Source: Gemmatimonadota bacterium (lineage in GTDB: Bacteria; Gemmatimonadota; Gemmatimonadetes; Gemmatimonadales; Gemmatimonadaceae). From it: a stretch of 64,000 nucleotides of DNA. Below are positions 1-8,553 of the stretch, piece by piece; positions within the stretch are counted from its first letter, which is position 1, and each line of letters starts with the position of its first letter. The stretch covers positions 1-64,000 of the forward strand of contig VGVM01000007.1 of assembly GCA_016874035.1 (NCBI GenBank). Reading direction: 5' to 3'. The position numbers and the translations under genes were made by a program. Below the pieces are notes generated by a model. That model had not been told where the DNA came from. It worked only from the letters and a program-made list of their open reading frames with translations, and made no database searches.

Positions 1-10
1 GCCGGCGGAT

Positions 11-382
11 TTAGCACACCGGCTCGCCTTCGTTCGTGGCGCTGCCGCCGACCGAGATCTTGCAGGTCTTCGTCGTCGCGTTGTGGCTCGACGTCGCGGA
101 CCAGCCCGTGCTCGTGACCGTGCCGACCGTAACCGTCACGCCGCTCGACGCCTTGTACGTCTTGCTCAGCGCCGTCGTGGACGAGGCGTACACGCTGCTG
201 TTGTCCGAGAAGTAGGCTTCCTGCGCGGTGATCAGGTTGCGGAGGTCCGACTTCATCGACGCGATGTAGGCCTTCTCCTTCGTGTTCGCGAACTTCGGGA
301 TCGCGATCGCGGCCAGGATGCCGATGATGACGACGACGATCAGAAGCTCGATCAGGGTGAAGCCCTTCTTGTTGCTATGCAT
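11..382 (-). CDS. pilA: Type IV major pilin-like prepilin
   Basis: This is the subunit of a type IV pilus, made as a prepilin in the inner membrane, cleaved by prepilin peptidase and polymerised by PilB/PilC. The leader MHSNKKG is followed by FTLIELLIVVVIIGILAAIA, the classic class III N-terminus with Glu at mature position 5. The rest is a short Ser/Thr-rich globular domain with two Cys near the C-terminus (TKTCKIS and the final EPVC) that could form the pilin disulfide. I chose ATG at 382, not the ATG six bases upstream, because GAAGGAG lies 7 nt before 382 but only 1 nt before 388. At 123 residues it is short for PilA but normal for this group. A sigma-54 motif lies about 95 nt upstream. 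pilB, pilT and pilC are at 35-39 kb. Confidence 0.93.
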   Translation of the reverse strand: MHSNKKGFTLIELLIVVVIIGILAAIAIPKFANTKEKAYIASMKSDLRNLITAQEAYFSDNSSVYASSTTALSKTYKASSGVTVTVGTVTSTGWSATSSHNATTKTCKISVGGSATNEGEPVC

Positions 383-475
383 GCGCATGCTCCTTCAAAG
401 AGTGAGGTAGGGTGGCTTAGTGGCGGCCCTGCGTTTCTACGGCCAGACGATTCTCCAATCGCACCTGAATATTAC

Positions 476-491
476 AGCAAGTATCTTGCCA
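476..491 (-). promoter_or_regulatory. Sigma-54 (-24/-12) promoter of pilA
   Basis: On the minus strand the sequence reads TGGCAAGATACTTGCT, matching the RpoN consensus TGGCAC-N5-TTGC with GG and GC exactly 11 nt apart. One consensus base differs (C to A). It lies 94 nt upstream of the pilA start, pointing at it. pilA is sigma-54 dependent in many bacteria, and a PilR-like activator is encoded at 4915-6303. The motif is seen; its activity is inferred. Confidence 0.7.
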
Positions 492-654
492 CATCCGGCT
501 GCGAAGCGTTAATCGCGTCCCTGTAACGACTTAGCGCGGCGGGAAGTCACGCGGCGCGGGGTCGGGCGGGCGAGGATTGCGGCTTCGCGGGCATTTTGCG
601 GTGCCTGGCGGAGCCGGGGTGCCCGGCGTCGGTCAATTCGACCGGGGGCGCGAG

Positions 655-2436
655 CTATGGCCGGGCATCGAGCACGGCCGGTCGCTTGAGCGTTTCCCAG
701 ATCCCCGGACGCCATCGGTTGGCGCCGTCAAGGGTGTCGTTTGCGATCAGGGCGCTGTCGGCCCGCGTGATGATGTACTGGAACGCGCGCTTGTACATGG
801 TGTCCGCGTACGCACGGCGCGCCACGGCGCGGGCCTTCCGGTACTGCGCCAGTTCGAGGTGGCAGGCCGCGAGGCCAACCCAGGAATACGGGAGCTTCTG
901 CTCGATCGCCAGGGCCTCGAGGTAGAGGGGGATCGCCGCCTGGCAGACGTGGGCATCCCGGTAGCGGTGCGCCAGGTCCTGGCGGACTCCCCAATACTGA
1001 GGGAAGAGCGCGATCGCGTAGCGCCATTCCCGCTCGGCCTCGGCCGCTCGCCGTTGCTCCCACAGCAAGCCGCCGCCGGCGTAATGCGTCTTGAAGCTTT
1101 GCGGCGCGTCGAGCTGCATTTGCCGAAAGACCGTGTCCGAGTCCTTCCACACTCGCTGCCGTTCGGCACTGTGCGCCGCGCCAACGCCAAGCAGCAAGAC
1201 CAACGGTGCGGCACCGAGGATCCGGAGTGAGCGCGGTTGGCTCGCCAGCCGGCTCGCGACCCAAGGCACGAGTGCAGCCGCGGCGAGCACCGCCGCTACA
1301 CTCGGCAGGAACAGCGTGCGCTCGGCCAACAGGATCCCGGTCGGGATGGCGATGTTCGCCGTCGGCGTGAGGGTCACGGCGATCCACGCCAGCGCAAACG
1401 TGACGAGCGGCCAGCGCCGCCGTGCCACCACGGCGAGCACCACGAGGCACACCAGCAGGAGCAGTCCCGGCGCGTGATCCACCGACGGTGACGGCAGGTA
1501 CGGCACGTGGCGCGGCGAGTAGTCGGCCGAGAGGTGCTGGGGCCAGATGAGCAGGCGCGCGAACTCCGGCGCGAGCGCGATCATCACCCAGGTGCGCTGC
1601 CAGACCCCGAGGCCGCGCAACGCCGGGTGCTCCACATCGCCGCCCACGGCCCCCGTGATGTACACCCGCACCGCGAGGTAGAGCGCGGCAACCAGGCCCA
1701 GCCAAACCAGGAACGTCACCAATTCGTCGGCGCGCCGACGCGAGGCGCGCGTATCGCGCACGCAGAACGCCTCGGCCGCCGCAATCAACGCGGGCAGGAC
1801 GATTGCGTTTTCCTTGAAGCACATCCCGACCAGGTAACAGAGGGCGATGAACAGGCCGGTCTGGCGAGGCAACGGCGCGCCCCCGCGCCGTGCGCGGAGG
1901 TAGGTGATGAGCGCCAGCAGCACCACGGCGCTCGTCCAGAGCTCGGCCTGGCCGACGACGTTGCCGACGGCTTCGACGTGCACCGGATGCACGGCGAACA
2001 ACGCCGCCGCAACCCAAGCCGCCATCCGCGGCAGGAGTTCGACGGCGAGCGCGTACACCAGGAGCGTGACGACGGCGTAGAGCAGGACGTTGACCGCGTG
2101 GAAGACCCACGGGGCCCCGTCTCCCGCGGCCCACTGCAACGCGTACCCGACCACGGCGAACGGCCTGAACAACGCCGCGTTCCTGAACGCGGGCCAATAG
2201 CTGTCACTCAGCCCGAACCACCAGTGCGCGGAGTCGGTGACCGTCGCGTTCTCGACGATGATCCAGCGGTCGTCGTAGGCGAATCCGTTCCAGAGGCTCG
2301 TTGCCGACGCGACCAGCGACAGCAGCACGAGGACCGCGAGGGCGGCGGCGCGCGTACGCGGCTCCGCGAGGCGCGCGTCCAAGGACGCGTGGCGGGGCGC
2401 TTCGAGGCCGGCCGCAGCGCCGACATCGTCCCCCAT
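655..2436 (-). CDS. Multi-pass membrane protein with C-terminal TPRs, TMTC/GT-C type glycosyltransferase
   Basis: This is probably a polyprenol-phosphate-sugar-dependent O-glycosyltransferase of the inner membrane. The first periplasmic loop carries NGFAYDDRWIIVEN, resembling the Asp-Asp loop of TMTC/DUF1736 and other GT-C enzymes. About ten hydrophobic segments follow (roughly residues 25-440), then a soluble tail of TPR-like repeats (from about residue 470: QSFKTHYAGGGLLW, AIPLYLEALAIEQK). I placed the start at the internal ATG at 2436, giving 593 residues, because the longer frame would begin inside the upstream glycosyltransferase gene and its first 51 residues look non-coding. The gene follows the GT2 gene by 28 nt, so the two are probably cotranscribed. 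The acceptor is unknown; the nearby pilin is a candidate. Confidence 0.75.
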   Translation of the reverse strand: MGDDVGAAAGLEAPRHASLDARLAEPRTRAAALAVLVLLSLVASATSLWNGFAYDDRWIIVENATVTDSAHWWFGLSDSYWPAFRNAALFRPFAVVGYALQWAAGDGAPWVFHAVNVLLYAVVTLLVYALAVELLPRMAAWVAAALFAVHPVHVEAVGNVVGQAELWTSAVVLLALITYLRARRGGAPLPRQTGLFIALCYLVGMCFKENAIVLPALIAAAEAFCVRDTRASRRRADELVTFLVWLGLVAALYLAVRVYITGAVGGDVEHPALRGLGVWQRTWVMIALAPEFARLLIWPQHLSADYSPRHVPYLPSPSVDHAPGLLLLVCLVVLAVVARRRWPLVTFALAWIAVTLTPTANIAIPTGILLAERTLFLPSVAAVLAAAALVPWVASRLASQPRSLRILGAAPLVLLLGVGAAHSAERQRVWKDSDTVFRQMQLDAPQSFKTHYAGGGLLWEQRRAAEAEREWRYAIALFPQYWGVRQDLAHRYRDAHVCQAAIPLYLEALAIEQKLPYSWVGLAACHLELAQYRKARAVARRAYADTMYKRAFQYIITRADSALIANDTLDGANRWRPGIWETLKRPAVLDARP

Positions 2437-2464
2437 GCCGAAGCGGTCCACGTTCAGGTCGCGA

Positions 2465-3259
2465 TCAGCCGAAGGTATTGAACTTGACGATATGCCAGAT
2501 GGCCGCGACGCCGTCCTTCCACCCGATCTTCTTGCCCTCGGCGTACGTGCGGCCTGAGTACGAGATCGGCACCTCGAAGATGCGCGCATTGGCGTCCGCG
2601 AGGCGCGCGGTCACCTCCGGCTCGAAGCCGAACCGGTCCGACGTCAGCCGCAGCGAGCGCGCGATATCGCCGCGAATCGCCTTGTAGCAGGTTTCCATGT
2701 CGGTGAGGTTCAGGTTCGTGAACATGTTGCTGAACATCGTCAACACGGCGTTACCGACGGAGTGCCAGAAGTAGAGCACGCGGTGCGGGCCGCCAAGGAA
2801 CCGGGAACCGAAGACGGCGTCGGCCCGCCCGTCCACGATGGGCTCGAGAAGGCCCGGCCAATCCGCGGGGTCATACTCCAGGTCCGCGTCCTGCACGATG
2901 ACGACATTGCCCGTGCTCGCGGCAAGGGCCGTGCGAATGGCGGCGCCTTTCCCGCGATTGAACTCGTGAAACACCAGCGTGTCAATCGCGCCACGCTCCT
3001 TGAGCGCGCGGAGGATATCGGCCGTGCCATCGCTCGAACAATCGTCCACGCAGATGATCTGCTTGCGAACCGGCACCGCGCGGACCTGCGCGATGATCGT
3101 CTCGATCGTCGCGCGTTCGTTGTACACCGGGATCAGGACGCTGAGGACGAGATCGCTCGCCGGCAGCGGGGTACGGCCACGCAGGCGCGGCGGCGCGGAG
3201 ATTCCCGCCGGGGGCGTGGGTCGGTACGGAACGGAGTCTGGCGATTGGTTCATGGCCAT
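2465..3259 (-). CDS. Family 2 glycosyltransferase, dolichyl/polyprenyl-phosphate mannosyltransferase-like
   Basis: Cytoplasmic GT-A enzyme expected to load a sugar onto a polyprenyl phosphate for use by membrane GT-C transferases. The order is typical: LSVLIPVYNERATI (about residues 39-52), VDDCSSDGT (71-79), RGKGAAIRTAL (102-112) and the metal-binding QDADLEYD (123-130). GSRFLGG and the acceptor-side segment MFTNLNLTDMETCYKA follow. Length is 264 residues with no C-terminal membrane helices, as in short DPM1-type enzymes. Two ATGs (3259 and 3253) are equally possible starts. It lies between two membrane glycosyltransferase genes on the same strand with ~28-nt gaps, so it probably supplies their donor. 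The exact sugar cannot be read from the sequence. Confidence 0.88.
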   Translation of the reverse strand: MAMNQSPDSVPYRPTPPAGISAPPRLRGRTPLPASDLVLSVLIPVYNERATIETIIAQVRAVPVRKQIICVDDCSSDGTADILRALKERGAIDTLVFHEFNRGKGAAIRTALAASTGNVVIVQDADLEYDPADWPGLLEPIVDGRADAVFGSRFLGGPHRVLYFWHSVGNAVLTMFSNMFTNLNLTDMETCYKAIRGDIARSLRLTSDRFGFEPEVTARLADANARIFEVPISYSGRTYAEGKKIGWKDGVAAIWHIVKFNTFG

Positions 3260-3287
3260 TGCGGTGACGGCACGAAGCGGGTGAGGG

Positions 3288-4931
3288 TCACGGCGATCCG
3301 ATACGCCACGCCGCTCCTCCCCCCGGGAGTGTACCCAACGGTGAGAGGCGATGGGAGCGGCCGGACGCCTCGAGGCGCCGGGCCGCCCGCAGTTCCGGCG
3401 ATCCGCCGGAGAGCACGAGATGCGTGGCCTGACCAGCGGTGATCAGCGCCATCAGGTCCGCCTCGACCTCGTCCAGCCGAGGCCGACTGACGTACTCGAC
3501 GGGTGAGAGGATGTGCACCGGGACGACGCGTCTTCCTGTGTAGAGGTACACGAGCGGCTCCCCGTCGGTGGCGACCACGGCATTTGCGGGCGTGTTCGCG
3601 AGCACCCACGCCACGGTCGGCGCCAGCCGCTCGGCGTTGCGGCGCTGCGCAATGTCCACCCAACCGCGACCCACGCCGCGCGCTGAGTACGAGCCAAGGC
3701 CGACCGCGGCGCCGGTCGCGACCACGAGCAGGGTCGCCGCCGCCACTCGCGCGCCACGGGGTTGTGCCGTGTCCCGCGACACCTCGAAGATGGCAAATAC
3801 TCCACACGCGAAGACGATCCCTATCAGCGGCCAGACGCCCCAGACGAACCGATCCGGCGCGTACGGCCACGCGAGCACCAGCACCAGATACAGGCCGAGA
3901 AACGCGACGAGCGCGCGCGACCGGCCCCAACAGCGCCAGCACCCGACGGCGAAGACCACCGCAAGCAGGACCACCAGCAGCGGCCGCACAGGCCGCAGTC
4001 CGCCGGGGAAGAACACCACCGCGAGCGTGCGCTCCAGCGCCACGACGTTCTGGCGCGCTACCTCGGCAACGAACGCGCTGCCGCGCTCACCGACCGCCGT
4101 GAGGTACCACGAGAGGTAGCCGCCGTAGTTGCCTTGAAGCGGAGCGGCGAGCTCCGCGGCGTGCGTCGCCTGCCAGGCTTGCCAGGCGATCGCGAAGCCA
4201 AGCCCGATCACCCCGACGATCACCGCCGCGCGGACCTGGCGCGCCAGCACGAGCGCGAACACGGCGGCCGGAACGAGTACGAGCATCGTGCTACGCGTGA
4301 GCATCTCGAGCCCGATCGCGACGCCGGCGAACACGACGGCGCCTAATCCCGCGGCAACGCGCGCCGCGGATCCCGGGGTCGCGGGCACTCCGGGCGCGCC
4401 GCGATCGGCGGCCCGCTCCACCGCCCAGAGGGCTGCAATCGCCAGCACCAGCGCGAGCGGCTCGGCGAACAGCACCGTGGTCAGCACGATCACGGGAAGC
4501 GTGAGCGAGAACAGGACGGCCACCGGTGCGGCCAGCAACGAGGGCAAGCCGAGCCGACGCACCCCGAAGGCGCAGGCCAACCCGGCAGCGGTCGCCATGA
4601 GCACCGGGTTGATCAGGGACAACCAGGCAACGTTGTCGGGGAAGGCCGGGAACACGCGCCAGACGACCGAAAGCAGCGCGGGCCAGAGCGGCGGGAAGTG
4701 GATCGCCGCTGGGGCGTCCGGCAGGTGCGCGAATCGGTAGCCGGCGCCTTCCGCCAGCGCGCGCGCCGAGGCGAGGTACACGCCGTCGTCCCAGAACACG
4801 CCGGCGGGCTGGGGCGTGGGAACGGCGACTATCGCGAGGAAGACCGCCGCAGCGGTCAGCAGCGGCGTGACGCGGGCGACGCGGGCCATGACGCCGGCGA
4901 AGTCCGCCCGCGCGCTACTGCTCGACGCCAA
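3288..4931 (-). CDS. GT39/ArnT-like membrane glycosyltransferase
   Basis: Integral membrane protein of 547 residues with a GT-C architecture. An N-terminal helix is followed by a periplasmic loop FWDDGVYLASARALAEG containing the catalytic-type Asp pair. Then comes FPPLWPALLSV, the equivalent of the PPL motif in PMT/ArnT enzymes, and about ten more hydrophobic segments. A soluble C-terminal domain covers roughly the last 130 residues. Such proteins transfer a sugar from a polyprenyl-phosphate carrier to protein or lipid on the periplasmic side. The start used here overlaps the end of pilR by 17 nt; an internal ATG at 4889 is an alternative. It is probably the third gene of a pilS-pilR-glycosyltransferase operon. 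Substrate unknown. Confidence 0.78.
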   Translation of the reverse strand: MASSSSARADFAGVMARVARVTPLLTAAAVFLAIVAVPTPQPAGVFWDDGVYLASARALAEGAGYRFAHLPDAPAAIHFPPLWPALLSVVWRVFPAFPDNVAWLSLINPVLMATAAGLACAFGVRRLGLPSLLAAPVAVLFSLTLPVIVLTTVLFAEPLALVLAIAALWAVERAADRGAPGVPATPGSAARVAAGLGAVVFAGVAIGLEMLTRSTMLVLVPAAVFALVLARQVRAAVIVGVIGLGFAIAWQAWQATHAAELAAPLQGNYGGYLSWYLTAVGERGSAFVAEVARQNVVALERTLAVVFFPGGLRPVRPLLVVLLAVVFAVGCWRCWGRSRALVAFLGLYLVLVLAWPYAPDRFVWGVWPLIGIVFACGVFAIFEVSRDTAQPRGARVAAATLLVVATGAAVGLGSYSARGVGRGWVDIAQRRNAERLAPTVAWVLANTPANAVVATDGEPLVYLYTGRRVVPVHILSPVEYVSRPRLDEVEADLMALITAGQATHLVLSGGSPELRAARRLEASGRSHRLSPLGTLPGGGAAWRIGSP

Positions 4932-6303
4932 TGCGGGAAAGCTTGCGGTGCAACGTCGAGGGATCGATCCCGAGCACTTCGGCGGCGCGCGTCTTGTTGC
5001 CCCCTTCGCTCTGGAGCACCCACAGGATGTAGGCGCGCTCGATCGTTTCGAGCGTCGGGTTTACGGCCTGGCGTTCGGAGACCAGGGGCTCGGTACGGCG
5101 CGCCGTGATGCGATCCGGCAGTGACGTCGGTGATACGACCTCACCGGGTGTCAGGATCACGGCGCGCTCGATCGCATTCTCGAGTTCCCGGACGTTTCCG
5201 GGCCACTGATACGCCGACATCGCGTCGAGCGCGCCGTCGGTGAAGTGTTTCGGCGCGACGCCGTGGCGCTCGCAGGCGCGGGCCAGGAACGCATCCGCGA
5301 GGATCGGGATGTCCTCCGCACGCTCGCGGAGCGGCGGCAGGTGGATCGCGATCACGTTCAGCCGGTAGAACAAGTCGCGCCGGAAGTTGCCGCGACGAAT
5401 CTCCTCCTCGAGATCGCGGTTCGTCGCCGCGATGACGCGCGTGTCGATCGGTCGCGACTCGGTCGCACCGACCGGGATGACCTCGCGATGCTGCAGGACC
5501 CGGAGCAGCTTGACCTGGGTCGCGGCCGTGGTCTCGCCGATTTCGTCAAGGAAGAACGTGCCGCCGGCGGAGGCCTCGAAGAGGCCCTCCTTGTCCTTGA
5601 CCGCCCCGGTGAAGGCGCCTTTCACGTGGCCGAACAGTTCGCTCTCGAGCAGGCCCTCGGGGAGCGCCCCGCAGTTGATCGAGAGGAACGGCTTGTCGCC
5701 GCGCGCGGACAGTTCATGCACGAAGCGCGCGACGATTTCCTTGCCCGTTCCCGATTCCCCAAGCACCAGCACGGTCGAATCGGTCGGCGCGACGGCCTCC
5801 GCCAGCTTCAGCGCGTCGAGCCACTTCCGGTTCGACCCGATCGGCGCGAGGTTCGCCGTGCGGTCGCGGCGCTTGATCTCCTCGCGCAGCGTGATGTTCT
5901 CGACGCGCAGCGACCGATGTTCCGCCGCGCGTCGCAGGATCGCGACGAGTTCGTCGTTGCGGAACGGTTTCTGGATGTAGTAGTACGCGCCCTCGTTGAC
6001 GGCCTGCATCGCCGATTGCAGCGTGGCCTGCGCCGTCATCAGGATCACGGGCAAGGTCGGGTCCTTCTTGCGGGCCGCCGCCAGGAGCTCGACACCGGTG
6101 ATGCCGGGCATCCGGACATCCGTGAGCACGATGTCCGGCGTGAGGTCGTTCAGCGCCTGGAGCCCGGCCTTGCCGCCGGCCGCCACCGACGGGTTGAACC
6201 CTTCATTTCGCAGCAGGATCTCGAGCGTCTCGAGAATTCCCGCTTCGTCGTCAACGATCAGCACGCTCGGCCGCGCGCGCGAACCGGAGGAGGTATTGGC
6301 CAT
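4915..6303 (-). CDS. pilR: Sigma-54-dependent response regulator, PilR/NtrC family
   Basis: Cytoplasmic transcription activator of 462 residues. The receiver domain (about 13-125) has the acidic pair in LIVDDEAG and the phospho-acceptor Asp in VLTDVRMPG. The AAA+ domain (about 155-385) has Walker A GESGTGKE, the sigma-54-contacting loop GAFTGA and Walker B TFFLDEIGE. The C-terminus is a Fis-type helix-turn-helix (KTRAAEVLGIDPSTLHRKL). It starts 3 nt after the sensor kinase gene, so the two form one unit. The name PilR is an inference from the multi-pass PAS kinase partner, the position near pilA and the -24/-12 motif in front of pilA. A generic NtrC-family regulator cannot be excluded. Confidence 0.85.
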   Translation of the reverse strand: MANTSSGSRARPSVLIVDDEAGILETLEILLRNEGFNPSVAAGGKAGLQALNDLTPDIVLTDVRMPGITGVELLAAARKKDPTLPVILMTAQATLQSAMQAVNEGAYYYIQKPFRNDELVAILRRAAEHRSLRVENITLREEIKRRDRTANLAPIGSNRKWLDALKLAEAVAPTDSTVLVLGESGTGKEIVARFVHELSARGDKPFLSINCGALPEGLLESELFGHVKGAFTGAVKDKEGLFEASAGGTFFLDEIGETTAATQVKLLRVLQHREVIPVGATESRPIDTRVIAATNRDLEEEIRRGNFRRDLFYRLNVIAIHLPPLRERAEDIPILADAFLARACERHGVAPKHFTDGALDAMSAYQWPGNVRELENAIERAVILTPGEVVSPTSLPDRITARRTEPLVSERQAVNPTLETIERAYILWVLQSEGGNKTRAAEVLGIDPSTLHRKLSRIGVEQ

Positions 6304-6306
6304 AGG

Positions 6307-8013
6307 TCAGTTGCCCGGCGCCGCGTCGTCGCCGACCGGCAGGAAGATGGAAAACCGTGTGCCCGCGGCGCCCGCATCCACGAGCACGACTCCGCGGTGC
6401 GCTTCGATCGCGCGGTGCGTGATGGCGAGGCCGAGCCCGGTCCCGCCGACCTTGGACGTCACGAACGGTTCGAAGAGTCGCTCGAGCACCTTGGGATCGA
6501 TCCCGTCGCCGGAGTCCTCGACATCCACCACGATCGCGCCTTGTTCGAGTCCGGCGATACCCCGCGGCACCCGCGACGGTGGCGCGTGCCCCACCGCTAC
6601 GCGCACGGTCGAACCCGGGCGCGTGGCCTGAAGCGCGTTCAACGCCAGGTTGAACACGGCGCGGTGCAGGAGGTCCTCGTCGCCGCGCACGCGGAGCGGC
6701 GTCGGCAGCGTATCCACGGTGAGCACGGCCCCGTCGGCACGCAGCGGATGCGAGTCGGCGAGTGCGGCCGCGCCGCGCACCACGGCGCCGATGTCCACCG
6801 ACTCGTGCCGCGTCACGCGCACGCGCGCAAAATCGAGGAACTCCGACAGCAGGCGCGCCAGCCGGTCGGACTCCCGCACGATCAGCCGGCCCAGGACGCG
6901 TTCATCGTCGCTCGCCGCCGGGCGAGCGGCCATCTGCTCGACCGCGCTGCGGATGGATGCCAGCGGGTTCTTGATCTCGTGCGCGAGCGAGGCCGCCAGT
7001 TCCGCGACGGCCTCCAACCGCTGGGCGCGGAGGTTGGTTTGTTCCAGCCGCTTCTGGTCGGAGATGTCCTGGAAGATCGCGATCACGGTCCGCGGCGAGC
7101 CGTCCGGCCCGCCGCCGCTGGCCGTCGTCGTCAAGCCGAGCGGAATCGTCTTGCCGTTTCGGGTCAGCTCGCCTTCCAGGCGCGCCTGGGTCGGGGTCCC
7201 GACCGTCGCGGCGTGCCTCAGCGCACTCGCCAGCGTCACGGAACGGTCGCCGATCTCGTCGAGGACCCGGGTCCCGATGCGTTCCGCGAGCGGCAGGCCG
7301 AGCAGTTCCTCGGCGACCGCGTTCGCGAACAGGAGTTCGCCGTTCTCGCCGACGCTGACGATGCCGCTCCGGATGTTGCGCACGATGTCCGCCTCGCGGA
7401 GTCGCACCGTCCGCAGCTCGGCCGCCAGTGCCTCTCGTCCCACACCGGCCGCCTTCAGTTCCGAGGCGATGTACGAAGTCCCCACGCCCGCGAGCGCGAA
7501 CACGCCCAGTTGGAGCGTCAGCGCGAAACTGGGATCCTGCGCGAGCAGGACGAGCGCGTCGGCGACATACAACACCAGCCCCAGCAATGCGACCAGCAGC
7601 GCACCACCCGCGGTCAGGACCAGCGCCGCGACCGCGTTGACTAGGATGTACAGTGCGGCAAACTGACCGTCGGTGACGTGCACGACGGCGGTGACGAGCA
7701 GCAGGTCTGTGACCAGCTGCAGGTAGAAGAACGCGTCGCTGAGCGGCCGGCGCTGCGTCTCGGACCAGATGAACGACGCGGCCGTAGTGGCCAAGGTGCC
7801 GAGAAAACTCAGCGTCACGACGAACGTCTTGGCCGCGTCCGTGTTCTTCCACGAAAGGAACGCAGCGAGCAAGATCGCCGTGGCAAGCGACATGCGACCG
7901 ACGTACACCCAGCGGATCAGCCGTGCCGGGTTGAGCACGGCCGCAAAGCGTCGCTCGGCGGCCCGTGAAAGCGGTCCGGGTGCCCGGACCGTTGCATTTC
8001 GCATGATCATCAT
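6307..8013 (-). CDS. pilS: Membrane PAS-domain sensor histidine kinase, PilS-like
   Basis: Inner-membrane sensor of about 568 residues. Some six hydrophobic segments lie between residues 35 and 180, followed by a cytoplasmic PAS domain (about 205-330, starting near RNIRSGIVSVGENG). The HisKA domain has the phospho-His in SLAHEIKNPLASIRS. The ATPase domain has the N box (FNLALNALQA), G1 (VEDSGDGIDP) and G2 (GGTGLGLAIT). The multi-pass N-terminus plus PAS is the PilS layout. I started at ATG 8013, a cluster of three ATGs (8013, 8010, 8004); the longer frame would run into the divergent arfB promoter region. It is the first gene of the run that continues through pilR into the glycosyltransferases. 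Confidence 0.85.
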   Translation of the reverse strand: MMIMRNATVRAPGPLSRAAERRFAAVLNPARLIRWVYVGRMSLATAILLAAFLSWKNTDAAKTFVVTLSFLGTLATTAASFIWSETQRRPLSDAFFYLQLVTDLLLVTAVVHVTDGQFAALYILVNAVAALVLTAGGALLVALLGLVLYVADALVLLAQDPSFALTLQLGVFALAGVGTSYIASELKAAGVGREALAAELRTVRLREADIVRNIRSGIVSVGENGELLFANAVAEELLGLPLAERIGTRVLDEIGDRSVTLASALRHAATVGTPTQARLEGELTRNGKTIPLGLTTTASGGGPDGSPRTVIAIFQDISDQKRLEQTNLRAQRLEAVAELAASLAHEIKNPLASIRSAVEQMAARPAASDDERVLGRLIVRESDRLARLLSEFLDFARVRVTRHESVDIGAVVRGAAALADSHPLRADGAVLTVDTLPTPLRVRGDEDLLHRAVFNLALNALQATRPGSTVRVAVGHAPPSRVPRGIAGLEQGAIVVDVEDSGDGIDPKVLERLFEPFVTSKVGGTGLGLAITHRAIEAHRGVVLVDAGAAGTRFSIFLPVGDDAAPGN

Positions 8014-8091
8014 ATTCGGCCCATTCGTTGCTTTTTGCAATGGCGGGCATGCCCCGATGGCCAGCGCGGCTGCGCCTGCCGAATGTTCAGC

Positions 8092-8535
8092 ATGACCCAT
8101 TCACCGAGCGAATTCGGACTGCTGGTCGCCCCCGGCATCGAGATTCCCGAGGCGGAGCTCAGCGTTCAGGCGACCCGGGCCGGCGGCCCTGGCGGCCAGC
8201 ATGTCAACACTTCGTCAACTCGGGTGGAACTCGTGTGGGCGCTCGCGACCTCGCGGGTCGTGAACTCGGAGCAACGGACGCGAATCCGTACGACGTTGAG
8301 CGGCCGGCTCGACGCCGAAGGGAATCTCCGGATCGTGGCCAGCGACACGCGGAGTCAGCGGCAGAACCGCGAGCTGGCGCGGCGGCGCCTGGTCGCGCTG
8401 GTCGCCAAGGCGCTCAAGGTCGCGAAGGCCCGGCGGAAGACGCGCCCCCCGAAATCGGCGGTGGAGCGCCGACTGACGGAGAAAAAGCACCGCGCCGACC
8501 GGAAGCGGGATCGGCGCGGTGGCAGCGACGAGTGA
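8092..8535 (+). CDS. arfB: Ribosome rescue peptidyl-tRNA hydrolase ArfB (YaeJ)
   Basis: A 147-residue stop-codon-independent release factor that frees ribosomes stalled without a stop codon. It has the catalytic loop GGPGGQHVNTSSTRVEL with GGQ at residues 34-36. A basic tail (about 100-147, rich in Lys/Arg) enters the empty mRNA channel in the known family. It lacks the codon-recognition domain of RF1/RF2. ATG 8092 gives the usual family N-terminus; an in-frame ATG nine bases upstream is possible. The gene is divergent from pilS with a ~78-bp spacer. The last codons form a strong hairpin (separate entry). Confidence 0.93.
   Translation: MTHSPSEFGLLVAPGIEIPEAELSVQATRAGGPGGQHVNTSSTRVELVWALATSRVVNSEQRTRIRTTLSGRLDAEGNLRIVASDTRSQRQNRELARRRLVALVAKALKVAKARRKTRPPKSAVERRLTEKKHRADRKRDRRGGSDE
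8488..8521 (+). repeat. Perfect 11-bp inverted repeat inside the 3' end of arfB
   Basis: CACCGCGCCGA (8488-8498) pairs with TCGGCGCGGTG (8511-8521) around a 12-nt loop. The hairpin covers codons for residues 133-144 and ends 11 nt before the stop codon. No U-tract follows, so it is not a standard intrinsic terminator. It may be an mRNA processing or stability element. Confidence 0.6.
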
Positions 8536-8553
8536 CGCGGATTCCCGCGCGGC

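Noticed and set aside
655-1230. Plus-strand frames between the pilin and glycosyltransferase genes
   Set aside because: They are complements of the TPR region of the minus-strand membrane protein and show no protein-like composition.
5245-7644. 799-codon open frame on the plus strand
   Set aside because: Antisense shadow of pilR and pilS, whose domains are unmistakable on the minus strand.
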